Source of the DNA: Pleionea mediterranea
GTDB lineage: Bacteria; Pseudomonadota; Gammaproteobacteria; Enterobacterales; Kangiellaceae
Reading direction: 5' to 3'
NCBI RefSeq assembly: GCF_003148745.1
Contig: NZ_QGGU01000008.1
Coordinates: 184,209-248,208, forward strand
Length of the DNA: 64,000 nucleotides
Below the pieces are notes generated by a model that saw only the letters and a list, made by a program, of their open reading frames with translations, was not told the DNA's origin and searched no databases. The position numbers and the translations under genes were made by a program. This document shows, one piece after another, positions 46,622 to 57,332 of this stretch; position 1 is the first letter of the stretch, and each line of letters starts with the position of its first letter.

Positions 46622-49600
46622 AGCCGATAACAAACTCATTCGTTTGCCCGGCATTCTTTTTGTATTTGTCGTGGTGTTACTGGTGCTTTATTTATTGTTT
46701 CCAGACAACATACAGTTTGGGGATGATAAAAAAAGTGATGAACCAGCTGACGCTTTAAGCCTTGCTTATTTAAAAGTTCGTTTGAAATCAGATAAAGCCA
46801 ATGTGGCTTTAAGAATTAAACTGGCCAAACAGCTGCAACAAGTTGGAGAGTTCAAAGAGTCAGTAAAGGCTCTCTCCCCTGTGGTTTATCGAACAGAACT
46901 TATAACAATTCGTAATGAACAATTCTATACAGACGCCTTAATACTCTGGTTAAACGCTTTATTATCGCTCAATCAGTCAACTACTGAATCACTAGATATT
47001 GATGCTACCATCAAAGCACTTGTAAACAGCGATCTTTCGTCCGTAGATAAAGAAAAATTACTTAACACCCTTGAGCGCTTAAATAAGTCAGAGTTGAAAG
47101 CAAGTGCTTTTACTCAACTCTCTGTGAAAAAAGAATTTACAGCAACCCAGTCTCAACTGCTCATATTAGCCGCGAAGGCTTATTATTCCGCTGACAATAT
47201 AGTTAATGGCAACAGCTCCTTTAGTTCGGCGTATCAAAAATCAAGTGCTCAAGAAAAACCTGAGGTAGCCATCACACATTTAAATGCATTGCTCGCTGCA
47301 AACCAACCAGGAGAAGCTTTTAAATTCACACAATACTATTTAAAGCGACATCCTGACAATAAATCCTTGTTAAAACTTAGCATTAACATTGCCCAGCAAA
47401 ACTCTGAATTAAGCAGTGTTATTGCTTATAAAGAAGCACTGTTAAAAAACATTAATCAAGATAACTCTAATTTAAAACATGATTTAGAATTGGAACTATT
47501 CTCATTGTATATTGCTGCCGGAAGTCTCGATAAAGCTGAAACCATGGCAAATAAATGGCTGAGAGAAAAGCGACAACTCTCAGCGTCCAATAAAAGTAAA
47601 GTGGCACAGTTGTATGAGTGGCAAGGAGAACCCAGGAAGGCTTTTAAACTATGGTTAACTCTATTAAGCACTAACTCCAAGGCAAAAGTCCGTGCTATTG
47701 AGCTATCTAATGGTTTAAATGATGCCAGATTAAGTGTGCAGCTTTATCAAAAGCTTGCTAGCAGCAATACACTCACCAAACAACAATTAAAGGCATATTA
47801 TCAGGCGCTAATATCATCGTCACCGATAAGTACAACGGAGCAGCGACTAAAGGATTATGTAAACAAGTACCCCAGCCTGACAAGTCGCTGGTTACTTAGA
47901 AGCTTTTATTACGACAACTTTCAGTTTAACAAAGCACAGCAACAAGACAGTTTAATTAACCAGCGATACGCTAGTCTTGATGCAGACAAGCTGTTATCGA
48001 TTGTTGATTTAAACTGGGAGTTAAATCAACCAGATATCGCCATAACCCGATTAAATAAATGGATTAACGGCCATAAAAAAGTTCCCGTTACAGTCTGGCA
48101 GAAGCTGGCCGATATAGCCTGGTATCTGGGAGACAGTGGATCCGCAAAACTAGCCTATGAAAAAATATATCAACAACAAGGTGTTTTTTCCAAGGAGCAC
48201 ATGCGGCAGGCCATTGACCTGGCAGTAAGCGATGATGATTACTTAAAAGTTCAACAGCTGGCTCTGGACGGCTGGAAAAAATACGCTGAGTATGACTTAC
48301 TTGTGATCGCTCTTGATGCAAGTATTAATGTAGAAGACTATTCAACCGCTGAAGCACTTATAAAAAAGCAATCACCGGAGCAACTGCCAGAGAATTATCG
48401 CGTTCAATATCAATTAATTGCGGCTCAAATTTATCGTCGCAATAACAATATCAGCAAAGCCACTGAACTTACCTACGCTGCTTTACAGGCTGCACCAGAT
48501 AACGCTGCAGTTAAAGAAGCACTATTGTGGTTATTGATTGATGGCTCAAACGACAAACTGCCTCAGTTAAACCGATTACTTGAAAGTTATGAATCGCAAG
48601 GCTATGTTCGTCCTGCTCTTAGATCCGCCATGGCAGCTGGTTGGCTAAAATTAAAACAATACCGAAATGCACTTTATTGGATGGAGCAAGATCGATCTGC
48701 TAACAAAGAGAATGTCCGTTGGTTATCAGATTACGCTTATACACTTCATCAATCTAGCTATCGTACAGATGCTTATCAGGTTCGGCGTCGAATTATTCAC
48801 TTATTACACAGTAATACAACTAAGCAGAATTCTGATCTTCAAAACAATGCTGTTCCAAACGCTGTCCTAAACACTGCTGTTCTAAACACTGACCTGACGC
48901 AACAAGAGCAAATCATTAAGGCTCGAACTCAGTCATTACTCAATGGTCAATTAACCGGATTAGCACAAATTCCAGAATATATACTACAACAACTTTACCA
49001 GATAAATAACAGTAATGATTTATTTGATGCCACTGACAAAGACAATTTAACTCAATGGCTGATTCTGCTTCTGGAATGGGCGCTGCAAAACAATCGTAAA
49101 GAACAAGCAACCTATCTGTATAACCTTGCTAATGCATTAAATATTCATTTACCTGAGTGGCTCAAATTAAGTTATGGCTTAATGACGTTCGACAAAACCA
49201 TTATCGAACGGTCACTTAAAAGCAGTGAGTCACTGCCATTAGCCGACCAAACGTTTGCCTTATATAAAATGGGCTACACTGGTGACAGTATTGCATTTGG
49301 ATTAACTCAACTGCGTGATACATTATCGAATGATGAAACAAATCAATTGCGCCGGATCACCAGTAGTCTAAGGCAAGACTTGCCAAACGGAGCCAAATTG
49401 ACTGCAAGCCAAAGTGCCATTGGCGACATAGATCTAAATGGGCAATCGTTCAATTATGTACATGCATTTGATGAAAGCCTGATTAATCTGGAACTCAATA
49501 ATCAAGCCATAGAGGTTATTAACACAAGCTTACTGTTACCGGTATTTGATCGCGAAAATGAGCTTAACCTAGTTAATACTTACCTTAATGGCTCGAATAA

Positions 49601-50327
49601 AACTTGGTGGAACATTAACTTTCGAACATTAGAGTCTCCAACATTAGAAAATTCTTCTTCCACCAGCTTACGAATTGGCCAGAACTATCAACCAACCAGC
49701 AGGCTGCAACTCGACTATCAATTACAATATAAGCAACGGGATAGTATTAGCTCGGCTTTTTACTTGCTTGGTAATAAAAATGCGGTTAAATCATCAGCGA
49801 GCTATCAAGTAGATCGTGCAAACCGCATTTATTCTGAATTAACATTCAATCAATACAAAGGCCTCGATAATGAAACACTCGGTAATGGCAATGAGTTTAG
49901 GCTCGGTATTCAGCACCAGTTGATGTATCAAGATCCCGCCTGGACACTCTATTCCGAATTTTATTCATTGAATAACTCGCTTAACATTTTAAATAGCAGC
50001 CGTTACACCCCCTATTTCAAACAACAGCCGAGTATCGACTTATTGTTGCCAAAGCAGTATTGTCGAACCAGTATTGGTTCAACCTGGCAAAAAGGTGATC
50101 CGGGATCCATCGTACAAACGGCACCATCACCACACTATTTATTAAACATTGATTTAGGCTGGCTTTGCCATGAAAATAGTTTTGACTTTGCATTATCCAC
50201 AGCAATCGGCTGGCGAATCTTTGGTGACGATGAATTAAGCTTCGGGCTACGATTTAGCTCTTCAAAGGTAGACTCTCAAGATAATCAGTCTATCTACTTA
50301 AGTTATAGTAAATATTTTGGACGTTAA
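46614..50327 (+). CDS. pelB: PelB TPR scaffold and outer-membrane porin
   Basis: 1237 aa. GTG start, N-terminal membrane anchor (about 12-30), a long run of TPR helices (about 50-880) and a C-terminal beta-barrel (about 930-1237) ending in YSKYFGR. It binds PelA and exports Pel. A short repeated segment NAVPNAVLNTAVLN (about 746-759), from duplicated codons, interrupts the TPR region. Confidence 0.92.
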   Translation: MAKADNKLIRLPGILFVFVVVLLVLYLLFPDNIQFGDDKKSDEPADALSLAYLKVRLKSDKANVALRIKLAKQLQQVGEFKESVKALSPVVYRTELITIRNEQFYTDALILWLNALLSLNQSTTESLDIDATIKALVNSDLSSVDKEKLLNTLERLNKSELKASAFTQLSVKKEFTATQSQLLILAAKAYYSADNIVNGNSSFSSAYQKSSAQEKPEVAITHLNALLAANQPGEAFKFTQYYLKRHPDNKSLLKLSINIAQQNSELSSVIAYKEALLKNINQDNSNLKHDLELELFSLYIAAGSLDKAETMANKWLREKRQLSASNKSKVAQLYEWQGEPRKAFKLWLTLLSTNSKAKVRAIELSNGLNDARLSVQLYQKLASSNTLTKQQLKAYYQALISSSPISTTEQRLKDYVNKYPSLTSRWLLRSFYYDNFQFNKAQQQDSLINQRYASLDADKLLSIVDLNWELNQPDIAITRLNKWINGHKKVPVTVWQKLADIAWYLGDSGSAKLAYEKIYQQQGVFSKEHMRQAIDLAVSDDDYLKVQQLALDGWKKYAEYDLLVIALDASINVEDYSTAEALIKKQSPEQLPENYRVQYQLIAAQIYRRNNNISKATELTYAALQAAPDNAAVKEALLWLLIDGSNDKLPQLNRLLESYESQGYVRPALRSAMAAGWLKLKQYRNALYWMEQDRSANKENVRWLSDYAYTLHQSSYRTDAYQVRRRIIHLLHSNTTKQNSDLQNNAVPNAVLNTAVLNTDLTQQEQIIKARTQSLLNGQLTGLAQIPEYILQQLYQINNSNDLFDATDKDNLTQWLILLLEWALQNNRKEQATYLYNLANALNIHLPEWLKLSYGLMTFDKTIIERSLKSSESLPLADQTFALYKMGYTGDSIAFGLTQLRDTLSNDETNQLRRITSSLRQDLPNGAKLTASQSAIGDIDLNGQSFNYVHAFDESLINLELNNQAIEVINTSLLLPVFDRENELNLVNTYLNGSNKTWWNINFRTLESPTLENSSSTSLRIGQNYQPTSRLQLDYQLQYKQRDSISSAFYLLGNKNAVKSSASYQVDRANRIYSELTFNQYKGLDNETLGNGNEFRLGIQHQLMYQDPAWTLYSEFYSLNNSLNILNSSRYTPYFKQQPSIDLLLPKQYCRTSIGSTWQKGDPGSIVQTAPSPHYLLNIDLGWLCHENSFDFALSTAIGWRIFGDDELSFGLRFSSSKVDSQDNQSIYLSYSKYFGR

Positions 50328-50344
50328 GACAGGAAACATAACTG

Positions 50345-50872
50345 ATGCAAAAACTTTTTAAATGTATATTCAGTGCAGCACTCCTACTCGCAATCACTGC
50401 CTGTAGCACTCATAAGGTCTATCAGTCAGATGACATTACAGCATCGAACCGCTGGGTGCTATTGCCCATCAGTAATTTAACTCAGGCACCACTTGCCGGC
50501 GAACGTACTGAGGCAATTTTGGCAAGCCATCTTAGAGCTACTGGTATTGGGCAATTAACCGAGTACCCTCGCCCGACTGAACAAAATCGGTTTGGCTTAA
50601 ATAATGATCAAATCCAACTGCAACAAGCAAAAGCATGGGCAAAAACACAACCGGCACAATACTGGGTAACGGGTACAGTGGATGAGTGGCAATACAAAGC
50701 TGGCCTCGATGGTGAACCTGCTATTGGTATTAGTTTGAAGATTATTGATGCCAATACCGAACAAGTCATCTGGAGTGCCAGTGGCGCACGAACTGGCTGG
50801 GGACGAGAAGGTGTTGCAGTTGCCATGCATCAGCTAATTGAAGAGCTTTTAGCCGAATTAAATCTGGATTAA
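50345..50872 (+). CDS. pelC: PelC outer-membrane lipoprotein
   Basis: 175 aa. Lipobox LAITAC puts the modified Cys near residue 20. The mature domain is of the PelC type that forms a dodecameric ring under PelB and funnels the cationic polymer. AGGAAACATAACTG precedes the ATG. 17 bp from pelB. Confidence 0.9.
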   Translation: MQKLFKCIFSAALLLAITACSTHKVYQSDDITASNRWVLLPISNLTQAPLAGERTEAILASHLRATGIGQLTEYPRPTEQNRFGLNNDQIQLQQAKAWAKTQPAQYWVTGTVDEWQYKAGLDGEPAIGISLKIIDANTEQVIWSASGARTGWGREGVAVAMHQLIEELLAELNLD

Positions 50873-50881
50873 TGACCGACT

Positions 50882-52255
50882 ATGGAATTCAACCGCAACT
50901 CCTATGAAATAACACAACAGGCCGCAGCATGGTTTAGCTGGCTTGAGGTCGCTGTTATTACCACACTGGTTATTGTCTTTTGCCAGTTGGCGAAGCCGGA
51001 TGATCCGTTTTTTCTTAATTCAACCATTGCCTGGCCTGTGGTTGCGCCTCTGTTAATCAGCTTGCGGTATGGCTTTTTCAAAGGCGTGGTCAGCGCAGCA
51101 TTGTTATTGCTGATCATAGTTCTGTGGCAACGTCTAAATAATGATGCAAATAACTTAACACCAACTTATGCAATATTTATAGCGATCACCAGTATGGTCG
51201 CTGGTGAATTTCGTGATACTTGGGAAAGACGATTATCTCGATTACAGGAGTCCAATCAATACCGACAACTTCGACTCGATGAATTTACCCGAAGCTTTCA
51301 TATGTTAAAAGTGTCACATGATCGACTGGAGCAACAAATGGCCGGTCACTCACTCAGTTTGCGTGAAGCATTAATTAATCTACGCAAAAATATTCAAGGT
51401 TCAAACCAACATCAAAATCTTTTATCAAAAATCAGTTCTGCGGTTGCCAATAAAATCATGGCCTTATTTTCAGAGTATGGTTCGATTCAGCAAGCTGCCT
51501 TTTATCAATATACTGAACAAGGCATTCAGTCGGAACCATTGAGCAGGCTGGGTGAAGATATTACATTGATAAATGACGATCCTTTATTAAAGCATTGTAT
51601 TTCCACTCGACAAGTGGTGAGTATAAATCCTGAGCTGGTCAAAAAAATAAATGCTCAGCACTCTAAATATATGATGTGCATTCCATTTATTGATTCCAAT
51701 GATCATTTATATGCTGTGGTGGTTGTTAACTCAATGCCATTTTTGTCATTTCAAGAGCCGGTACAAAAATTGTTAGCCGTACTAGCCGGTCATATCGCCG
51801 ACTTATTCAGTGCCATTCAAGTTGTTGATAAGCTAGAGGATGTAGAACTGACCGATATGCTGGTTAATTTAAAACGTTCACTCATTAATATAAATAAACA
51901 CGAACTACCCTCTACGGTGATCAGCTTTAATATCGAAAACAATGATGCTGGCTATCAAGTATTATCAATCATTAAACAAATTCGCAGAGGACTGGATCTT
52001 ATTTTTGAATATCAGACAGACTCAACGGTTGAGGTCATTTGTCTATTACCCTTAACCGAGTTAATTGGTGTTGAAGGATACCGAAACCGGCTACAGGAAG
52101 CTTGCCAGTCACAGCTTGGTATGAGTTTGACTCAGTTACCGGTTGAAATAAATATTCACTATATGTCGAAAGATCCTGAACTCTTACAATCATTCATTCG
52201 GAAACATTGCTCACATGAACACCCACTGGTTAGTTACTCAGGGTATTTTGCTTGA
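50882..52255 (+). CDS. pelD: PelD c-di-GMP receptor
   Basis: 457 aa inner-membrane protein. About four helices (20-110), a coiled segment (about 115-150), a GAF domain (about 165-315) and a degenerate GGDEF domain (about 325-455). The c-di-GMP I-site RxxD is kept as Arg369-Gly-Leu-Asp372, with Arg401/Arg403 near the position of the third arginine in Pseudomonas. The GGDEF active site is absent. c-di-GMP binding switches on polymer synthesis. Confidence 0.93.
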   Translation: MEFNRNSYEITQQAAAWFSWLEVAVITTLVIVFCQLAKPDDPFFLNSTIAWPVVAPLLISLRYGFFKGVVSAALLLLIIVLWQRLNNDANNLTPTYAIFIAITSMVAGEFRDTWERRLSRLQESNQYRQLRLDEFTRSFHMLKVSHDRLEQQMAGHSLSLREALINLRKNIQGSNQHQNLLSKISSAVANKIMALFSEYGSIQQAAFYQYTEQGIQSEPLSRLGEDITLINDDPLLKHCISTRQVVSINPELVKKINAQHSKYMMCIPFIDSNDHLYAVVVVNSMPFLSFQEPVQKLLAVLAGHIADLFSAIQVVDKLEDVELTDMLVNLKRSLININKHELPSTVISFNIENNDAGYQVLSIIKQIRRGLDLIFEYQTDSTVEVICLLPLTELIGVEGYRNRLQEACQSQLGMSLTQLPVEINIHYMSKDPELLQSFIRKHCSHEHPLVSYSGYFA

Positions 52256-53225
52256 AGCAGGCAGTATCGCGAGTTTAAGCTCCGATCTACCCACCTGGCT
52301 AAAATTAGTTCTTTTTGTCTCTGCTCATGCGGGAGCTGTGGCACTGTTTTCTATTGTTTTATGGCGACTTCTACCAACGCGTTATCGTCTGCCATTTCAT
52401 ACCAGCTATGGCTTTTTATACGTGTTTCAATTTTTTATCCCGTTTATTGGCTCTATTGGGTTAAGCAGCGCAGTGTTGCTTGCGTTAAATCTACCTCGAG
52501 TACAACGTTCCGATCCCTGGTATGACACCGATGAACCTCTCCTGCCATTTAAGGCAGCCGATTACGACAGCTACCCAATTTATAGTCCTGGTGGACTGAT
52601 ACAAATTTTAAGGGATTCACCCAGTCCAGAAAAACGATTAAAAGTTGTATTATCACTGAAACAAATGCCAGAGCGAATATCCATTAGCCTGTTAAAGTTT
52701 GCGTTAAAAGATCCTGTGGATGATGTTCGCCTACTCGCCTACTCAATGCTGGATGAAAAAGAAAAGCACATCAGTGAAGAAATCAATCGTCACCTAAACT
52801 CAATAGAAGAACTCAATGACAGCAAAAGTGATGACGATGAACGACGTTTTTTACTGCATCAATTGATCGCAAATAATTACTGGGAACTGGTCTACCTTGA
52901 TCTTGTGCAAGGCGGTGTCCGAAACCATGTTCTGAATCAGGCCGAGCAACACATCACCCAATCACTTGATATTAAGCAAACACCATCATCGCTTAAACTC
53001 TACGGTCAAATATTACTGAATAAAAAAGAACTACCAAAAGCAAGGTTAACATTTGAAAGAGCAATTCAACATGGTATTGAGCCCAGCTCAGTTAGTCCAT
53101 ATTTAGCAGAAATTGCTTTCTTAAACCGGACTTACGAATTAATTCCGAATTACTTGTCCATGTATAAAATTAGCGGTAAAAGTCAGGCGAATCTGATGCC
53201 CGTTCTGAACTATTGGTTAAACTAA
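52215..53225 (+). CDS. pelE: PelE inner-membrane protein
   Basis: 336 aa. Two to three N-terminal membrane helices (about 28-95), then a cytoplasmic TPR-like region (about 130-336). It overlaps pelD by 41 bp. In the Pel system PelE joins PelD, PelF and PelG in the synthase complex. Confidence 0.88.
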   Translation: MNTHWLVTQGILLEAGSIASLSSDLPTWLKLVLFVSAHAGAVALFSIVLWRLLPTRYRLPFHTSYGFLYVFQFFIPFIGSIGLSSAVLLALNLPRVQRSDPWYDTDEPLLPFKAADYDSYPIYSPGGLIQILRDSPSPEKRLKVVLSLKQMPERISISLLKFALKDPVDDVRLLAYSMLDEKEKHISEEINRHLNSIEELNDSKSDDDERRFLLHQLIANNYWELVYLDLVQGGVRNHVLNQAEQHITQSLDIKQTPSSLKLYGQILLNKKELPKARLTFERAIQHGIEPSSVSPYLAEIAFLNRTYELIPNYLSMYKISGKSQANLMPVLNYWLN

Positions 53226-53226
53226 C

Positions 53227-54768
53227 ATGAGTAGTCCTGATAAAATTACGGGTAACAAAAAACCAGTGGCCGATATTGGCTTGTTGCTTGAAGGTACCTA
53301 CCCTTATATTCGAGGAGGAGTCTCTTCATGGGTTCATCAAATCATTACCGGCTTACCTCAGTACACATTTGCATTAATCTTTTTAGGCGGCTCAAAAGAT
53401 CATTATGGCGATATGCAGTATGAACTGCCTGACAATGTAAAACACCTTGAAATTCATTACTTAATGGAATCCTGGCAAGATAAAAAACCGGTTAAATGTG
53501 AAGGCAACCGTTCGGTATTTGAAAAAGTATCAACCATGCATGAGTGCTTTAAAAACAATACCGAAGTACCTGCCGATTTATTAGCAACCATTTTCAATGG
53601 CATCGGAAAGCCTGACGGAATTACTCACGATGACTTTTTATTCAGCCGATCAGCCTGGGATTTTATTGAGGAAAAATACAAAAAACATTGTACAGAGCCT
53701 TCCTTTGTTGATTACTTCTGGTCAATTCGAACCATGCATGCCCCACTTTTTGTATTATCAAAAATTTCTAACACCATGCCAGAAGTAAAAGCCATCCATG
53801 CCGTTTCGACAGGTTATGCAGGTTTACTGGGCGCCATGTTACAACGACAGCGTAATTATCCATTTATTCTTACCGAGCACGGCATTTATACCAAAGAACG
53901 TAAAATTGATTTGGCTCAGGCGAAATGGGTACACGAACCAAAAGAAGAACTCAGTGTAACGCTTCACTCCGATGTGGGGTATATACGTAATCTCTGGATC
54001 CGTTTTTTTGAGGTGCTGGGCCGATTAACTTATCAGTCAGCGGATCCGATTATTTCATTGTACGAAGGAAATCGGGAGCGACAGATTATTGATGGCGCTA
54101 ATGCCGATAAAACAGAAGTTGTCCCAAACGGTATATCCTTAGAGCGCTTTGAAACACTGCTCGAGTCAAGACCAAAATCAATTCCGAAAGTGTTAGGACT
54201 AATTGGCCGTGTGGTGCCCATTAAAGATATTAAAACCTTTATACGGGCCATGCGAACCGTTTGTACCGAAATGCCAGAAGTCGAAGGCTGGATTGTCGGA
54301 CCGGAGGATGAAGATCCCGATTATGTTAATGAGTGCAAAGATCTGGTTAAAAGTCTTGGCCTTGAAAATCAGGTAAAGTTTTTAGGTTTTCAAAACATAT
54401 TCGACATTATACCGAAACTGGGTTTAATGGTTTTAACCTCCATCAGTGAAGCATTACCACTGGTTATACTTGAAGCCTATGCATCGGGTCTGCCCTGTAT
54501 TGCTACCGATGTTGGCGCCTGTCGAGAGCTTATCGAAGGACAAAATGATGATGACCGCCGCATTGGTTCTGGTGGTGCTGTGGTTCCAATTGCCGATCCT
54601 GATGCAACCGCAACAGCGGCAATCAACCTGCTTCAAAATGAGGAGCTTTGGTATAAAGCTCAACAAGCAGGCCTTGAACGCACCAAAAAATATTACACCC
54701 ATAAAATGATGTTTGATAAATACGACGAAACCTATCGCAATGCTTTGGAGTCCCCATGGCAGGAATAG
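53227..54768 (+). CDS. pelF: PelF glycosyltransferase
   Basis: 513 aa GT4 enzyme, cytosolic. N-terminal ADIGLLLEGTYPYIRGGVSS is the PelF signature; the donor site spans LIGRVVPIKDIKTFIRAMR and SISEALPLVILEAYASGLP. It polymerises UDP-GalNAc/GalN. Starts 1 bp after the pelE stop; overlaps pelG by 13 bp. Confidence 0.95.
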   Translation: MSSPDKITGNKKPVADIGLLLEGTYPYIRGGVSSWVHQIITGLPQYTFALIFLGGSKDHYGDMQYELPDNVKHLEIHYLMESWQDKKPVKCEGNRSVFEKVSTMHECFKNNTEVPADLLATIFNGIGKPDGITHDDFLFSRSAWDFIEEKYKKHCTEPSFVDYFWSIRTMHAPLFVLSKISNTMPEVKAIHAVSTGYAGLLGAMLQRQRNYPFILTEHGIYTKERKIDLAQAKWVHEPKEELSVTLHSDVGYIRNLWIRFFEVLGRLTYQSADPIISLYEGNRERQIIDGANADKTEVVPNGISLERFETLLESRPKSIPKVLGLIGRVVPIKDIKTFIRAMRTVCTEMPEVEGWIVGPEDEDPDYVNECKDLVKSLGLENQVKFLGFQNIFDIIPKLGLMVLTSISEALPLVILEAYASGLPCIATDVGACRELIEGQNDDDRRIGSGGAVVPIADPDATATAAINLLQNEELWYKAQQAGLERTKKYYTHKMMFDKYDETYRNALESPWQE

Positions 54769-56129
54769 GTTTTGAAATTCGAAAAATACTAAAGAAAGAC
54801 AGTTTTCTTTCGTTACTGCAGGCTTATGGCTTTGCCGGACTTATTAGTTCGGGGCCATGGGTGCTGTCTATTGTTGCAGTCATGCTGATTGGTATCTTCA
54901 GCTTTAGCTTAATGACCAACACCACATTAATCGTACAGTTTTTGGTATCCGTTACCTATTTAATGGCTGCATCGTTAATTGTCACCGGTTTTTTGCAATT
55001 AATGTTTACCCGGTTTGTTGCCGATCGCCTGTTTGAAAACAAATCCAATATTATATTGCCGAATTTACTGGGTGCCCTGACCATAACCACATTGGTGGTA
55101 AGTACGCTATCAATAATACTGAGCTTTTTATTTATCAATCAGTCAATAGAATACATATTACTAATGTTTTGCAATTTTGTTGTGCTGAGTAACTTATGGA
55201 TTGTGCTGATTTTTCTATCCAGTATGAAAGCCTACATTAAAATACTGGTTTTCTTTTTTATAGGTTATGGCATTGCCGTTGCTGCGGCATTACTGATGAC
55301 TGACTTTGGTATTGAAGGCCTGTTAAGTGGCATTTTATTAGGTCATGCTTTTTTATTGTGCAGCTTTTTGTTCATTATTATTCGAGAGTACCCCGGCATC
55401 AAACTCGTCAGCTTCGACTTTTTAAAAAATAAAAATATATTCATTAGTCTGGCTTTTACCGGACTGTTTTTTAATGCGGGTGTATGGATAGATAAAATTG
55501 TTTTCTGGTTTCATCCGGATACCTCTGACGCCATCATTGGTCCTTTACGAGCATCTGTTATTTATGACTTTCCCATTTTTCTGGCGTATCTGTCTATTAT
55601 TCCCGGAATGGCGGTTTTTCTGGTACGAATGGAAACAGATTTCGCTGAGCAATACGATTTATTTTACAACTCCGTTCGTGAAGGCGATACCTTACAAAAT
55701 ATCCAGTATCGAAAGTCCCAGATGATTTACACCGCAAGGCAAGGCATTTATGAAATCTTTAAAGTTCAGGGAATAACAGTTGTTCTGTTATTGCTTTGGG
55801 GCAAAGATATACTAAATGCCTTTGGTATATCCTCTTTGTACGCCCCACTGCTTTATATTGATATTGTTGGGGTTGGCATGCAGGTATTATTTTTGTCTAT
55901 CTTGAATGTACTTTTTTATCTGGATGATCGAAAAACGTCATTAATCCTATGCCTGATGTTCTTTTTATTGAATGGCACTCTCAGTTTAATCAGTATTGAT
56001 TTGGGCGCCTCGTTTTTTGGTTATGGCTTCGCATTATCCACCAGTCTTGTCAGCATACTTGGTATTTACTTGTTATCTAGGCTACTGGAGAACCTTGAAT
56101 ACCGAACCTTTATGTTGCATCGAACCTGA
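54756..56129 (+). CDS. pelG: PelG polysaccharide transporter
   Basis: 457 aa, about 12 membrane helices, MOP/MATE-like. The N-terminal MAGIGFEIRKILKKDSFLSLL is typical of PelG. It moves the polymer across the inner membrane with PelDEF. Last gene of the operon, followed by a terminator. Confidence 0.94.
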   Translation: MAGIGFEIRKILKKDSFLSLLQAYGFAGLISSGPWVLSIVAVMLIGIFSFSLMTNTTLIVQFLVSVTYLMAASLIVTGFLQLMFTRFVADRLFENKSNIILPNLLGALTITTLVVSTLSIILSFLFINQSIEYILLMFCNFVVLSNLWIVLIFLSSMKAYIKILVFFFIGYGIAVAAALLMTDFGIEGLLSGILLGHAFLLCSFLFIIIREYPGIKLVSFDFLKNKNIFISLAFTGLFFNAGVWIDKIVFWFHPDTSDAIIGPLRASVIYDFPIFLAYLSIIPGMAVFLVRMETDFAEQYDLFYNSVREGDTLQNIQYRKSQMIYTARQGIYEIFKVQGITVVLLLLWGKDILNAFGISSLYAPLLYIDIVGVGMQVLFLSILNVLFYLDDRKTSLILCLMFFLLNGTLSLISIDLGASFFGYGFALSTSLVSILGIYLLSRLLENLEYRTFMLHRT

Positions 56130-56133
56130 CGAT

Positions 56134-56160
56134 ATTGGCTCTTTCTCTGAGCCAATGTTT
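56134..56160 (+). terminator. Terminator after pelG
   Basis: ATTGGCTC-TTTCTCT-GAGCCAAT is an 8-bp perfect stem followed by GTTTT. It ends the pel operon just after the pelG stop. The rest of 56161-56421 shows no other feature beyond a likely promoter for the next gene. Confidence 0.65.
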
Positions 56161-56421
56161 TCACCCTATTAATTCATACCGATTAAAACGCCTCATACTG
56201 TTTTTCCTAATTTATCAATCACTTTTGGCTTTTTTTAACCGTATTTTAAGATAATTCAACCGCTCAAACGCTGTCTATTCGTACAATGGTCTAAGCATTC
56301 GCTCACAACAACAATTACTCTGCGCCCTATTATATCTCATTTTATTTTCATTAAATAAGAGTCACCAGCTTGCTTCATAAGTATTAGCTGGTTTGTTTAA
56401 CCAACTTAAAGGAACTGAGTA

Positions 56422-57315
56422 ATGAATAAACTAACCGCAGTAAGTGCTACTTTGGCAGTATCGCTAATGACTATTCCAGCCATGGCCAAAGGCAGCATTG
56501 ATTTGAATAAGCTGATTAATAAATCTGATCTTATCTTTAAAGGTGAGGTTACCGATATAACCTACAAAGATTCCAGCGAAGGCCTTCCACACACTTTTGT
56601 CACCTATCGTATGGACGAGTTAATTGCCGGCGAAACCAAACAAAAGCAGGTGACGCTTCGATTTATTGGCGGCAAACAAACCACAGGCAAATCAGAACGT
56701 TATCTTCATGTATCCGATGTTCCAGAGTTTGAAGTGGGCGAAAGCGATGTGTTGTTTGTCCGTAAAAACAATAAAATTATTTGTCCTCTGGTTGATTGCA
56801 GCAGTGGCCGGTTTAGAAACTTAAGCGGGTTTATCGCCAGTGAAGATGGTCAGCCCGTTGTCATGAATGAAAAAGGCAGTTATCAGCTAAGTCGTCAAAG
56901 CATGGCTGACCAAATAGGCAAAACCAATCGCCAAAAAGGTCGTGGGCGAGCAGTGAGCAATGAAACGGGTGAATCAAAAATCACGCCCAATAAAGGCAGC
57001 AGCCCTGTTGATATTGATAACTTTTTAATCAGTGTCAAAAGCAAGGTGACTCAACAGCGTTCAAAAGGAGCTTTGACAACTATGAACTTTAAATCCAGCG
57101 ACCCATCACAAGGCTTTTCAAGTGGATTCTTTAAAGCGGTTGCACCGCTTGATCAAGCAATGGCCAGCCCAACCAAACAAGCTTCATCGAATACCAAAAA
57201 GGCAATGATGCCTCTTTCCAATCCAGGTAAATCGTCGTTTGATTTATGGGAAGAAGAAATGTTGCGTAAAAACGGCGGAGATCCCGTACTTGGCAATACT
57301 CAGGACGAACATTAA
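56422..57315 (+). CDS. Secreted protein with NTR/TIMP-like pattern
   Basis: 297 aa. Signal peptide to about residue 22 (IPAMA). The mature N-terminal part (about 28-140) reads as a beta-barrel: SDLIFKGEVTDITY, TYRMDELIAGE, VTLRFIGGK, EVGESDVLFVRKNN, then CPLVDCSSGRF. This order resembles NTR/TIMP-type OB folds. The rest (about 150-297) is Lys/Ser-rich and probably disordered. The protease gene follows by 17 bp with a strong ribosome site, so the two are partners. Fold assignment is my inference. Confidence 0.6.
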   Translation: MNKLTAVSATLAVSLMTIPAMAKGSIDLNKLINKSDLIFKGEVTDITYKDSSEGLPHTFVTYRMDELIAGETKQKQVTLRFIGGKQTTGKSERYLHVSDVPEFEVGESDVLFVRKNNKIICPLVDCSSGRFRNLSGFIASEDGQPVVMNEKGSYQLSRQSMADQIGKTNRQKGRGRAVSNETGESKITPNKGSSPVDIDNFLISVKSKVTQQRSKGALTTMNFKSSDPSQGFSSGFFKAVAPLDQAMASPTKQASSNTKKAMMPLSNPGKSSFDLWEEEMLRKNGGDPVLGNTQDEH

Positions 57316-57332
57316 TTAAAGGAGTAATCATT

